In this document: in pieces, positions 24,101-35,944 of the stretch | How positions within the stretch are numbered: the stretch's first letter is position 1 | Layout of the letters: each line of letters starts with the position of its first letter | NCBI RefSeq assembly: GCF_032854445.1 | Contig: NC_088295.1 | Location: 76,476,028-76,540,027 of the forward strand | DNA from: Liolophura sinensis | Lineage: Eukaryota > Mollusca > Polyplacophora > Chitonida > Chitonidae | DNA: 64,000 nt | Direction of reading: 5' to 3' | The notes under the pieces: generated by a model | What the model saw: only the letters and a program-made list of their open reading frames with translations | Databases searched by the model: none | What the model was told of the DNA's origin: nothing | Made by a program: the position numbers and the translations under genes

Positions 24101-26659
24101 ACATATTTCCCAATGGATGAATCGTATAAAATAAAACCACCAGGTTCTACAACTAAAACAAAACAATATTCGTCAACACAAATTTGTTACATATCGTTGT
24201 TGTCAATATATTCAAAAAGCAATAAATCAATGCATTGCCAGTATGCACAAGATGTAATGTGTGAAAGCCAGATGTGAAGGAAAAGAAATATGAATGGGAT
24301 CGAAAACTACCCATTATCACAAGACCGAAGATATATGGTAAATTTTGTCGATTTGTGTAAACCGCAGCAGTTGGTACACAAATCAGCTTCCGAGAAACAC
24401 GCAGCCAATTGTTAAGTAAACATCGTATTTTCACATGGCATTGATGCAACACGAGACAAACAGCTTCAGAAATGGAAATGTTTGGATCATGGCTATCGGA
24501 TTTTCCTTTTTGCCTCAGAATTGTGTTTCTTTTTGTGCGGTTATTGATATTTACAACCTTGTTAGGTATCTCGAAGGACAAGGCCTCTTGAGAAATGTCA
24601 TTTCACTTTGGCACATGTTCTTGGTAACAATAGCTATAGAATCCTCGACACTCATCTGCAGCATTCGCCCTGACGTCAATTCAATCAACTTCTCAATCAG
24701 GCGTGGTATCAGTTTTTGGCTTCAAGGACAATCTCTGCAAGCTGGGGAAAATCTATGCACAACAGCGTTCGTCCATTCACAGCCTCAGTGGCAAATCACT
24801 TATTCGAAGGGAGTTCTTGAACGGACAGAAGGTCTTAATCAGGTGGGTTCCAGCCCTTCACAGACTCACAGAGCACCTTAGTACTAGCGTGAATAACGTT
24901 ATGTTAAACAAAATCCCCCCACATTATACAGAACGCTGTGTAACTGATTTTGTTTCCTTATTTCACACGAACCTTCATTCTGTACCGTTATCAGTGCCCT
25001 GGAAGAATCCAATTCAGTGTTGGGAAGGGTGATGAAATATAAACACCAACAGACTGGTCTTGCCTAAATCTTTCCAGACAAGATAAGAGGGCGGTATTCA
25101 CTGGCCACTTCAGGACATTTGCCAGCTATCATTAGGTGGCTGATCTGGTTTTAATCTCCTTGTTGTAGTCTTTCAGTGTAGTGTACTTCAAGGTAAATCC
25201 TAATCTTCATGACAACAACAATCTTTTCATGCAGGCTATATTGTGATTAGACTCCACTCCAATATCCTTCACAGATAAACAACTCTGGACGTTTATCATA
25301 ATATTTTACATTAGCTAAGTTAAACATGGGTTGTTCAAAACCGTTCTAAGAATTAATACCAGATTTATTTTTAAGTCTTGACTTTGTACTTAGCTCCAAA
25401 ACAATTGCGTAAAATTACATTAAATATGAATTAAATATGCCGCTGTTACACATTGTACTTTGACACCTGCATGGGCTGTTGAGTTTGGATTATATTCTAA
25501 ATGCAGACTATGACTTAATTTCAGTGTTATGTAGTACACTTTCGAGCAACCAGGCCCTTAAATCTACACTTCATACTCTTTTGATTAGCACCACTTGCAC
25601 GCTCTCTATTGCCACACAATAGTGTCCACTGTTACATATCCTGTGTTCATCTTGTAAAAAGATAGTACAGATTCTTCGATTAGCTTTAATCTGAACAAAA
25701 GTTCTATTTCTTATGCATTAGAACGACATTGGTGCTTACATTTAAGAATCGGGGCCGATTCCACGATTCCTTTCTAAGAACAGATTTCAACTTTTAGCAC
25801 CGGAATTGGTCCCAGAGCCTAACTAGATTTTCCATATTTTCACGTTTAGAACAAGACATTATAAAATACAGTATTTATCACTTTATGGCAAGATGGCAAG
25901 AAGACATTCTCGTGGTATTAATATTGAAATTTACCTCTAGTGTGACCTTCTGGAACAAAACAGGCGTATTTACTTTAAATAACGGCTTTCCTTTGTTCTA
26001 TTTACCTTTTGTTTCCGAAATCCATGTAGTTACGTTGTTTATGAATGCCTAGAACCATTCAAATACACAATTGTTTTGAAAGTTTGGCAAAATAATTTCC
26101 CGTCCCTGTTATTAAATACGATTGATTAAGCTTTGTATTAGATCTGTAAATGACATGTTCTTGATTTTATGCTGGCTGCTGATTGATGCTATTTTACTGG
26201 ATGCATCAAGGTTTGGTAAGCACTGAACGCGAATAGACCTAATTGTGTGCACAGCACACAGATACGTTTCCAACAGGAGATAGTAATAAGGCTTGGGGAA
26301 CTGGATCATACGCAGGATGTATAACAAACAAATACAAGTAATATAGTCGCCTATAGGTCACACGGTCTAATGGATACAATTACGAGATTAAGTATATATT
26401 ACCTGGTAAGTTGGTACATCAAACCATGCTATAAATATATCTCATCTACTCTGCAGACGTACCACAGTAAATGTAAGTGTACGGGCATTGTGCTGAAAAG
26501 GTGAAGGATGGCATAGTTGCATGTGTGTTGCAGCAATGTGTACTAAAAACGGTTACACAAACAAGGTCCATTCACTGCATATAACCAATATCGCCTCACC
26601 AAGCAGCAGAAACCCATATGGCATACATATATGTTACATGTACATGTTTGTTTAAAATA

Positions 26660-26712
26660 TCACGATATCCCTGAGAACAGCGTGAAACTCCAATCAAATA
26701 AATAAATAAATA
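26660..26712 (+). mobile_element. SINE 3' tail remnant
   Basis: CGATATCCCTGAGAACAGCG followed by TGAAACTCCAATCAAATAAA and further AAAT units matches the SINE tail GATATTCTTGAGTACGGCG...CACCAATCAAATAAATA. Confidence 0.65.
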
Positions 26713-27410
26713 GGCTATCAATAGTTTATATAGGTAGCCGACTGTACACACCTGAGGATGAGAGAGCCATTGCCTTGGTGCTGAGTTGTAAAGACAGCAA
26801 CACTGGCGTGAGGTAATTCCAGTATTTGAAAACGTCGCCTTGATAGAAATAAAAGAAGCACATATCAAAACAGGATGAGGAATGATGTTGATATAATAAC
26901 TGTCTGCATGCCACCCTACCATGATACATGCGTTAGGAAGAGGGTTCTTTACATTACGTAAGAGGGCTTTTATTTGAGACAAATCGGGCTGGCAGCTTTA
27001 CAGCTTTACACTTTCTGGTGCCAGAGCTGTACAGGCAGCCTTTTATGGCAGGGTTGGCAGCATTCCTGTCAAACCATCGTCTGATGTTTTTGGCTCATTG
27101 CACAACTTTGCCCAAATCCGGTCTAGTTGTGATGGCAACAGCCTACTTATACCCATGATAGCAGCATATCATTCACGGCTAAATGACAAACCTTAAACCG
27201 CCTCATGCTGGCATTACCATAAGTCATGCTGTGATTGCAGTCTCAACCACATGGGCGAGCCCAGGACGAATTGCTTGCCCTTGAACTGGAAACCATATTA
27301 GCAATGGAATTTGTCCTACAGGGAGACAAGTCATAGACTTACTCAAGGTATTCAACCCATTGATGGCAAATCTGAAAATAAAACGTAGATATCAATAGGC
27401 ATTCACTTAC

Positions 27411-27534
27411 CTGCCATACATTTGGTATTTCCAAGGTGCAAAGTGTAGATCACTGCAGCGGCCAAGACCACCATATATGCATAAAGCGGCAAGGAATGAA
27501 TAGGCGAGTAAAAGTCGCCAGTTACCACAGGCAT
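27411..27534 (-). CDS. Ly6/uPAR-like gene A, exon 1 (signal peptide)
   Basis: First coding exon of a three-exon, 165-codon three-finger (Ly6/uPAR, LU-domain) protein. It encodes 41 residues plus one base. A hydrophobic run at about residues 15-34 (LPLYAYMVVLAAAVIYTLHL) fits a signal peptide. A second Met at residue 21 could be the true start, because it gives a more compact signal sequence. The exon ends at a consensus donor (GCAG|GTAAGT) in phase 1, which matches the phase of exon 2. An in-frame TAA lies upstream of the ATG, next to a possible acceptor (ending TTGCAG), so a separate 5'UTR exon is possible. The link to exon 2 crosses 9.4 kb and rests on phase, donor quality and the signal peptide; it has not been shown by a transcript. 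Confidence 0.68.
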
Positions 27535-27589
27535 CCAGCCCTTGATGGTCTCCGGTGACTGCAATTATAGGGATAGCCAGTCAGTTCAG

Positions 27590-28010
27590 CCCGGAAGTAT
27601 TCAAAGCGCCTGCAAACATGCAGCTCGGAGCGCACATGGCGAGCAAGTATAGCAGGCGAGTCAGCCACGCTGTCCTCCGGTGCTCTTTAATACTCACTGT
27701 CCCGTATTCGTCATGCTTCTGAAGGCGCACTGGTCAATACTGTTGACGTGAATGAATTACCTCGGTGGTAGCCCAAGACAGATGAGTAATGATCCAGAGT
27801 CTATCTATAACCACGTTACGTAGACGTTTGAGTTTCACCGCCTCCTAATAGTAGTCATCTAGAAGTGTCCATCTCGCGCGCTGTGTCGTGTAACAGTGCT
27901 TACTCTACGATGCTGGCGCGCTGATATGGACATAGCAAAATCTGCTTGAGGGATCACGCAGTGCAGAGGTTGCTATACAACGCCTAGACGAGCCTGGTCG
28001 CTCCGTATCT
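27590..28010 (-). promoter_or_regulatory. CpG-richer stretch upstream of gene A
   Basis: This interval has more CG dinucleotides than its surroundings (GGAGCGCAC, GGCGAGCAAG, TCTCGCGCGCTG, TGGCGCGCTG). It lies 60-480 bp upstream of gene A exon 1 on its 5' side. A non-coding first exon and promoter for gene A could lie here. No TATA box or initiator was identified, so this is inferred from position and composition only. Confidence 0.25.
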
Positions 28011-28099
28011 AGCTTCAGTGGCGACCAGACATTTCGCCGTCAGAGGAAATATCCTTGCCTCCCTGATGACCCGACTTTCATTAAACCTGTCAGCTAACG

Positions 28100-28155
28100 T
28101 TTTCGTGAGTGTGTGTGTGTGTGTTGGCGGTGGGGGGGGGGAGGGGGGGGGGAGG
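28100..28155. repeat. GT/G-rich simple sequence
   Basis: GTGTGTGTGTGTGT followed by GGCGGTGGGGGGGGGGAGGG. Low-complexity tract. Confidence 0.95.
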
Positions 28156-30239
28156 GACCTAAGCTCGCCTGGATGTAGTGGTTATCTGGGTGATCGAGTG
28201 GATCGAGAAGCTAGCAGGCACAAACCATGAGTCAATAGCATTGAACCGACAAGCCCAAATGCAGAAGGCACGGGCTGAATGCAGGAGAGTAAGGCACAGC
28301 TGCGCTAAATTGCTTTCTCTGATTGTGAGTGAACTTCACACGCGGTTGGTTCGGTCAATAAACTTACCGCATTCATATAATCAGAAGCCCTCCCCCGTTA
28401 GATACCAAGTGACACGTGATAATGGCATATTAAACCAGCAAACAGGTATTGTGACTCGGTGATTGGTTAAGGGTTTACGTCACACCAAAAGCTTTTTACT
28501 ATTACATAATAAAGATAATGTGTGATTGATGGAAAGATAACTAACAAAATAGATTTCAAAGTTGGATTCCAAACGATCAGAGACGAGGGACGTACTAATG
28601 CAATCGCCGGACTGACAGCATTACACTAGGGTAATTATCACGTGTAGTTGATGGAACTATTCTACATTTAGGCCCCAGTTCCAGATAGCGATAAAATAAG
28701 ATCCCGTGGCTATGAATTATACTATTGTATCAGCGTCACAGTGCGAATACCTTTGCGCTATATACTTTTTATATCTTATTTAAAATCAGTCGTCTCAATG
28801 GCGCCAGTTGTAGGCTATCAGGACATCTTCCTTTCACTCTGACATTCGAAGGACGCTCAGAGTTGGTTGCTTTTATGTTGGCTAGAATAAATCAATATCG
28901 AAGGCCAGTGAAGGCTTCGACAGATTCATATTTGTATCCGGCATGTGACGATTATAGAAAGATTTTTTGTAAGCAATAAGGTCGATCAAATGTGAATCAT
29001 ACTCGGTGAACGTTTCCTCCGAACACTTGTCCACTGGGCAATATGTGACCAAAACAAAAGAGATCCCCGTCGACGGCTCATTGTCACCAAACCCCCGCGA
29101 ACAAAGAAACCAAGGGAATTAAAAAACTACCGTCCCTGAAAATGAGACTGGATTTACACCTTCTATGAACTAGTGGTTGAAAGGAAAACATTAAGCATTT
29201 GGCCAACATCGACTCCCTCAAACTGATTTAGTGCGTGCCATACATAAATTGCATTGTTTAATTCGCAATATGCCTTATTGCTATCACAAATCTGTTTCAT
29301 CACTATGGCGTTAACGACTATGGATTATACTTGGGCTCATGGGCCAACAGACAATACAGAATGAAGTTTTATACAATATAGATGACCGTCTGAATGGTAA
29401 TTGATTTAGTGTGTTTTACTGCGTGTGTAGATGTTTGCTGGCTAACGAAACCTGTGATCAGTAATATACCACATAACGTACTGCCCAGTAGTTCAACCTT
29501 AGTTACTCATGACGTTCCCTGACTGAAACATATCAGATGGCAAGGTGATATGAATAGCCAAGTTACCGCAGTATAACCTTGAAAATTGAATTCACCAGTT
29601 ATTATGGGCAATAATAAGCATCCCACAACAAAGGACAGGCACTTGTACTCAGTGAATGTTTCTTGTCCATAGATATGGTGTATATAAAAATAAAAAATAT
29701 CCCTCAATTGGTTGAGTTCAAGACATAACAACAGGGAAATTGGCATAAATTCCACGATACGTGCAAACTATCAGCACAATGTTTGAAACGCTTGGTTTTT
29801 AGTTCTAAATACTTAGTACGTGGCGTAACATATGAAATTACCACTACGCTTATCTTTCTTCTTTTGGCGTAAAATGGCTTTAAACTGTAGTTTTCACAAG
29901 GTCCCAGTCGTCAATCCGGAAATTAAGTAGCTTGCTGTGGTAGCCTCACCAATATGTTCATCGATGACGTCCTCCTGAATATTTCCGACCATTGACAGAA
30001 AATATGCATTAGCTATAGAGGTTATTAAGAAATATAAAATAGTCTTAAAAAACAAAACTAAAATTCGAATTTTTATTGGGCTTGCCTGGTTTCATGTTTT
30101 TTAAAACCATAGTATTTGTTTCATAGTGCCTTTTCATGTATGTTTTAACGGCGATTCTACATTATTTCGGTCATATCACTACAGTGTCTCATTGAAGGCT
30201 GGTTTCAGCGGTGACATACTTGTGCGTCAGTACACGTCT
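28156..30239. other. Non-coding, no feature seen
   Basis: Upstream flank of gene A. Only short frames. Confidence 0.55.
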
Positions 30240-30249
30240 ATGACAGCAG

Positions 30250-30530
30250 ACATGGGGGCCTCCGTGGTTCAGCTGACTAGCGCGCTAGCGCAGCGTAATG
30301 ACATAGGAGTCTCTCTCCAATGCGGTCTCAGTAAGTTCAGGCCAGCCCATGTTGGCTTCCGCTCCAGCCGTACGTGGGAAGGTCTCCCAGCAACCTATGG
30401 ATGGTCGTGGGTTTCTCCCGGGCTCTGCCCGGTTTCCTCCTACCATAATGCTAGCCGCCGTCGTATAAGTGAGATATTCTTGAGTATGGCGTAAAACACC
30501 AATCAAATAAATAAATAAGTAAATAAATAA
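30250..30530 (+). mobile_element. Full-length tRNA-headed SINE with clean target-site duplication
   Basis: Complete plus-strand copy. The head GGGGCCTCCGTGGTTCAGC has an A-box-like block; the TAGCGCGCTAGCGCAGCG stem region, the core GGTCGTGGGTTTCTCCCGGG and the ATAATGCTAGCCGCCGTCGT tail follow, ending in AAATA units. A perfect 10-bp duplication, ATGACAGCAG, flanks it (30240-30249 and 30531-30540). This is the freshest insertion in the window. Open frames over it on both strands are artefacts. Confidence 0.95.
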
Positions 30531-31520
30531 ATGACAGCAGGCAATGACGTAGTATCCAGTCACACCATTCCTGGCCGCCCAGTACTTGGTGTATCCTCAT
30601 CCATGCTGAAAATCAGACCATGCTGGGGCCAGCCATCAGACTGAACCATGGTTTTATAGCTTATGGAGTTCGACTCTCAACCATCTCATCACACAGGACA
30701 TGCATTTTGCATCACAGATTCTGCGCATGAAATGTGTATTATTCCTTTCTTTATCACGGGGCTCCTCCACGTACAGTGTGTGAGGAGATAAAGAAAATTG
30801 CAAGTATTCAAGCAGTTTACTGGATCGTTGAAAGCTGTGTGCTTTTTCACCATTTAGTCCGTAAAGTAAAGGTTTAATAATAAATAGATTGTCATAAGAA
30901 AGTGTGATCCTCCGCATATACTGTTCAGTACGGTATCAAGGGCGTTAAGATTTGTATGAATGTTTCATACTGTATTAATGCCGTACACCACTGTTGATTG
31001 CCGCCAACAAGTGTCAAAAGTCACTGGGAGTGACGTTTTGGACGGCGAGTCAAAGTATGTATAGAAATCCTGTTTCGCTAATCCTCCTCGTCAAAATAGC
31101 CGCCATTCATAACTCAGTTTAACTGGACGGCATCGTGTGTAGTGATCTGCCCTTCCTCCTATCTCTGACGGGTAAGGATGGAATCCTCTCCATAGTCTAT
31201 ACTATCCGGAAATCATGTTAGGAAATTAATTATACATTGACCTGTGTATGTGAGAGGCTTCAATGACATCTGCCGTGAGCTCTCTGAAGCCCAGGAAAGT
31301 GATAATTATTACTGAGGTATTGATTAATGACAGAGTGCATAGAACTAGGTGGGCGTTTGAAGAGCTTCGTCTCTGTTAAATAGAGCGTCAACCTGTTTGT
31401 GTAGATGGATTTTTACACACATCACTGACTATCAGCCTCAACGTAAAATTATTTTTCTTCTTTCGAACATCTACCAACAAGAGAGCTTTAACCTCGGCAT
31501 ACACGGGTCTAAAGACTTAA

Positions 31521-32110
31521 CTCAACTGGACTCTTGCGTTAGGTCTTAGGCGCTTGTGTATGCGGAATAATGAGGCGACTCAACTGGAGTTGTATTCCAG
31601 TCCGCCGATTAAACTCAAAATCTTATGCTCATCAGCTTCTGGGCTTCAACTCAACCCAACTGGTCGTACGGAGTTGATCCCAGTCGCTGATGATCAGACA
31701 ACATTTGATTCAAACGTAACGTAACGTAACGAGTTCGGTCGTTATTCAGCATACACGAGCGCTTAGGATCCGACGCGATGGTCGAGTTGAGTTGAGTTGG
31801 GTTAGGTCGTAAGCTCCAGTGTATGACTCAGCCTATCTGTTGATTTAGTTCCTGACTTTGAACGGTATACACGAAGGGACTGGAGACCACTGACAGCAAC
31901 CTTTTCTTATTTAGCAACCATCCCAAACTTCCTGTAGTGGCCATTTTTATAAAGTGCCAAGTGACAGTAAATTGAATATAGGCTAGTGATTGTCTTAAAT
32001 CCTTTCCAACCATAAAGAGTACATAAACGCTTACGATGCGACTGAAATCAGTTGGCAGAAGTCCTAAGACACGAGCGCTGACGACCCAACGCAACGGTCG
32101 AGTTGAAACG
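31521..32110. repeat. Fold-back (inverted) repeat region
   Basis: A 43-base arm at 31521-31563 (CTCAACTGGACTCTTGCGTT..., ending GTGTATGC) is the inverse complement of 31749-31791 with about 33 of 43 positions matching. A further copy of the right-arm type (CGAGCGCTGACGACCCAACG...GTCGAGTTGA) lies at 32071-32106. The intervening sequence repeats CAACTC/GAGTTG motifs. It looks like an old fold-back or MITE-type element; no TA duplication was established. Confidence 0.6.
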
Positions 32111-32578
32111 TGTTTGGTCTTAACGACACGTCTCAACTGGATTTGTTCAGCAGTCGTTACGTGTATACCGGTTCAATCCATAGATGTATGTCCATCAGCA
32201 ACTTGGATCAATGGGGAAGTCGTAAAACTCATTCCCGTCTGTATCAAGACGGTCCAAAGCTGAACTCATTTGTTCTTTCTTTTATTACGTCACAATTATC
32301 GGTGTACGTGTGTTCATAAAAAATATATGAAGTACAAACGCACTACAATGTCACAGAAGAAAACGATGCGTCCTACTGTTTCTTTGACCTTCTGTGTAGC
32401 TCGTCCCCAAGTCTCCCATTGCAGTTGCATTGCGTCGATCCCATGAGCATGTATGTCGAGCCTTTATAGTCAGCCACATCGAACACCGCCAGTCGTTGAT
32501 ATCAGCCGAACGGCGGGGATATAAGAAGAAGCACTTTCCCTTGGGTACCTTTACATCAATTAATTAGAGGAATATTGA

Positions 32579-32886
32579 CATAGCTTGCTGTTACATGTTA
32601 CCTGGCGATCAATTTTGATTTCATCCACTATATAAACCATTGGTTGTTTACAGTGAAATACCGCGAGTCTTGAAATGGTTTGAACTAAATCAAGTGCTTA
32701 CTTCAACGCCACGCGCCAACGACAAAGAACAATTCCTGACTGTTTAGATCTGTTCTGTCATGGGAAAGCTTTGAATACACCTTTCTTTTAACTGCGCGTA
32801 CTGGGTGAAAATCAGTTTTTAAAAGCACATAGTTTGCTGTTACATGTTACCTGGCGATCAATTTTGATTTCATGCACTATATAAAC
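32579..32886. repeat. 60-bp direct repeat, 248 bp apart
   Basis: CATAGCTTGCTGTTACATGT followed by TACCTGGCGATCAATTTTGA and TTTCATCCACTATATAAACC at 32579-32638 recurs almost unchanged at 32827-32886. Possible causes are a local duplication or solo ends of a lost element. Confidence 0.9.
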
Positions 32887-33635
32887 CAAATACTGTACCA
32901 GTCGTTCCAAAACTTACAGTTTACTAAGTTTATATCATTTATACTTTTCTTTAAACTGGAGATCATTTGGTGAGCAGTCTTTCACAACATGTTTTCCTAG
33001 GCGTGCTTTTGTCGGCAAAACGGATATCAAAAAAAGATTTAAGCAGCTTTATAGTTAAGTGCCTTAGTTATGTGCCTGAAAACAGGACTTAAGGACGAGG
33101 CCATATTCTGTTGTAACCCTATCTAATCGGTTACTTATATTTTGACTGAAACTGGTGACAAACCCATTTTTTGGATTGACTCTGCCTTAACGCCACTTTC
33201 GCAAAACTGCAGTCATACTGTGGCGATTCTCTGTAAAAAAATCAACTTGGCTACTTCATCACATGAACCAGCCTTGGGAAAATGCCAACATGTTTGCATA
33301 AAATGACATGTTAGATGTTGTCTGTCTGTACTACATGTATGCTTTCTAGGCTAAAAATCAGCCTATTACAATGTGAGAAAATGTTATTTACATTATATTC
33401 AGACCTCAAGCATTGATAAATATCATGAAAATTATATATTCCATTTTCTAATCGTAGCTGCATCACTAATGTTGAACGCTTTGCGCTGACACATATGTAA
33501 CTGCTTTAGGCAATAGAGCATTTTGTATTCTAATATGATCACTTGGAAACTTCCGGCCACTGGATGATACAGGTCTATACTAATGTCGGATATTAGGCAT
33601 GATACTTTTACCTGGAATGTTAAGTAATTACAGCA

Positions 33636-33818
33636 GCGTGAGTTCAAATACAGCTCATGCAGGCTTCCATCCGGTCGTGGATGGGAAGGTCAGTCGGTAA
33701 CCTGTGGATAGTCTTGGGTTTCCCCCGCTCTCTGTCCCGTTTCCTTCCACCATAATGCTTGTTGTACAAGCGAAAGATTCTTGAGTACCGCGTAAAACGT
33801 CAAAGACATCAATAAATG
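33636..33818 (+). mobile_element. tRNA-SINE, 5' truncated
   Basis: Starts at the B-box-like GTGAGTTCAAATACAGC and runs through GGCTTCCATCCGG, GGGTTTCCCCCG, CCACCATAATGCT and GATTCTTGAGTACCGCGTAAAAC. The ACGTATA part of the tail is shortened. Confidence 0.85.
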
Positions 33819-33819
33819 C

Positions 33820-35006
33820 GTAATTACAGCACACTTTTACCATGTAACAGAACTATTCGGTTTCCCGGGTAATATTGGGCCGATCACCAGGGTCGTAAAC
33901 AATAACCTAGATGACTATGTACTAGTCCACGATTAAGATTTCTCCAACAGATTTGTATACAGGCGCCAGCTTTAGAGCATAAGTGAAGGATCATTACTGT
34001 ATTTCTAGTTATCACTGTTCTCATAAAATATAATATATGATCCGAGTGCAGAAAGAATAATCAAAGACTGGCTGAGGTTAGAAATTTGCTTCCTTGAGGC
34101 GACGTGGCGGTGTCATAAATGAGTGGTGTGCAACAGAGAATAAAGGAAACAGTGGTACTAGATGGCGGGCCACTCGAGACTAGGGCATTGTGATAACCTG
34201 TCAATGTAATTATTAGCTGACTATTGATTCGCAGTAGAAAACAGACATACCAGAAATTCCCTGGATTTCACTAGTTTCCCTGGATTGTAATGCAAATATT
34301 TGTTTAGCTCCATCATATCTTTCCGTAAGGGTGACTCAGTCTTAAGAGAAGGAAAGCATGTTTGGTACGTAAAGAACCTTTATGGCCTATCTCTCAGCCT
34401 CGACTCAGTGAGTAGCCCATGAATACGATCACGTTCATGCTATTAAAAGTGTTGTGTGTATCTGTATATCTGTAATATATGCTGAACACAAGGGTTGTAA
34501 TCTAAGAACATAAGCTATTTGGATGTGTATCAGTGATAAGAGGCACTTCTTCGTTTCTTATTATACGTGTTGCTTTGATTGTATACTGTGAGAAATAGGG
34601 CAAAAATCAAAAACAGAAATTTAGAACTGACATCGATTCATTTCAATATTTTGGTGCGTTTCTCTGCTAATTTCACATCGACTTATCGAATGGACCAACA
34701 GTTCAGCAACAACCGTGCTATGGTCTGTTTTTTCTTAACTTGTATGTTATATTCGACGAACTATCTTTGGTCTTGTGTTATGTTTCAATAACTAAAGATA
34801 ATTTTGGTAGAGAGTAGGATTGAATTTTGCAGAGAGCTGAATATAGGCGAAGAGTTGAAAAGACAGGACAACAGTATAACGGTTGTGTTCTTAGGACATT
34901 TTGCACTGTTTTTTTTACCATAGTGGATCCAATGTCCTATAAAGAATAAAAGAACAAGTTGATTACAATATCGCACTGCTATAGGATGGCATGGCGGAAA
35001 TGAAGT
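33820..35006. other. Non-coding, no feature seen
   Basis: No recognisable exon or repeat. Confidence 0.55.
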
Positions 35007-35250
35007 TGTATGTTTGTATGTATGCATGAGGTTTAACGTCGTACTTAACAATTTTTCAGCCATTTTATTGGCGAGGATCCATTAGGTATATATTGTGTCT
35101 TCTTGTGGTAGGGCGTGTTCATGCCGCCAAAGTGCTACCGCCAATGAAGTATTACGAAGAAGACATCAGACATGACACCTTACTCAGTCACATTACATTG
35201 ACACCAGAACAGACAGTCATCTTTCCTTGCTCTTACCTCTTATTTTTAAA
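35007..35250 (-). mobile_element. SINE-like dispersed repeat, family 2, copy 2
   Basis: Second copy of the family at 4505-4750, in the same orientation. It retains the CGTCGTACTTAACAATTTTTCAGCC end, TGTGTCTTCTTGTGG, CATGCCGCCAAAGTGCTACC and ACATGACACC blocks, with about 20 percent scattered differences by eye. Confidence 0.75.
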
Positions 35251-35606
35251 CGCCAAGGGAGGCACCAACAAGTACGATTTATGAAGTCTTCATTATGACC
35301 CGACGCTGACTTGGAAACGTGTTTATAAGATCGTAATGATCTTTTCACGAAAAAGTCCAAAACACTGTTTAGTTAAGAATAAGCGAAGAATCCAAATCAC
35401 GTGCAGTTCGGGTCGTCAGTCAATAAAACAATATCCTAAGTCCAATTAGGAAAGATCTATGTCATTTCTAAAATTACCATCAGAATCTGTAAAAAGTACA
35501 CATAATTTTAAAGAATGATATGTATTTTGAAGTAGAAACAGTCAGCAGTTTCCAGTGATGTCGGATAGGCACACTTGTTTAATTCAGTACGTTAACACTG
35601 AAAAGT

Positions 35607-35823
35607 ATTTATCTGAATTATACACAATACCCTGCTAAAAAGCAATAAAAAGTATAAGGGCATTTCAGTTACGCTCTTATTGCAATTGTTCATATAAACA
35701 CAGCGGTGATATTGTGTATTTGAATTATACACAATACCCTATTATAAACCAATGAAAAGGTGTAAGGGCATCTTAGTTACGGTCTTATTGGAACAGTTCA
35801 TACAAACACAGCGGTGATATTAA
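35607..35823. repeat. 107-bp tandem duplication
   Basis: GAATTATACACAATACCCT recurs at 35615 and 35722, and both copies end ACACAGCGGTGATATT. Two units, about 85 percent alike by eye. Confidence 0.92.
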
Positions 35824-35944
35824 AACTGTACCATGTTCACAGGACATTTAAATGAGATCAAAATGACGACATTACCGTATTCCACATCTATTCACAACAA
35901 CCTATAATTCTGAAACTGTACATTATCTTTATTTGAACAGTAAC

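Larger units (their letters stand above)
17964..27410 (-). other. Gene A intron 1 (inferred)
   Basis: A 9.4-kb interval between exons 1 and 2. It holds three SINE fragments (18.1, 20.9 and 26.7 kb) and a few open frames of up to 142 codons (24.1-25.0 kb, both strands) that overlap one another, lack splice context and resemble nothing known. Confidence 0.55.

Noticed and set aside
24153-25032. Overlapping frames of 109-148 codons on both strands
   Set aside because: They overlap each other on opposite strands, show no domain and no paired splice sites, and lie inside the inferred intron of gene A.
30654-30790. Minus-strand peptide with RICDAKCMSC and VMRWLR, weakly like a Ly6 exon 2
   Set aside because: The upstream CxxC and the CxDP cysteine are missing, the spacing is wrong and there is no clear acceptor or donor.
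31717-31740. ACGTAACGTAACGTAACG run as a telomere-like repeat
   Set aside because: Only three short units of a non-telomeric motif, inside the fold-back region.
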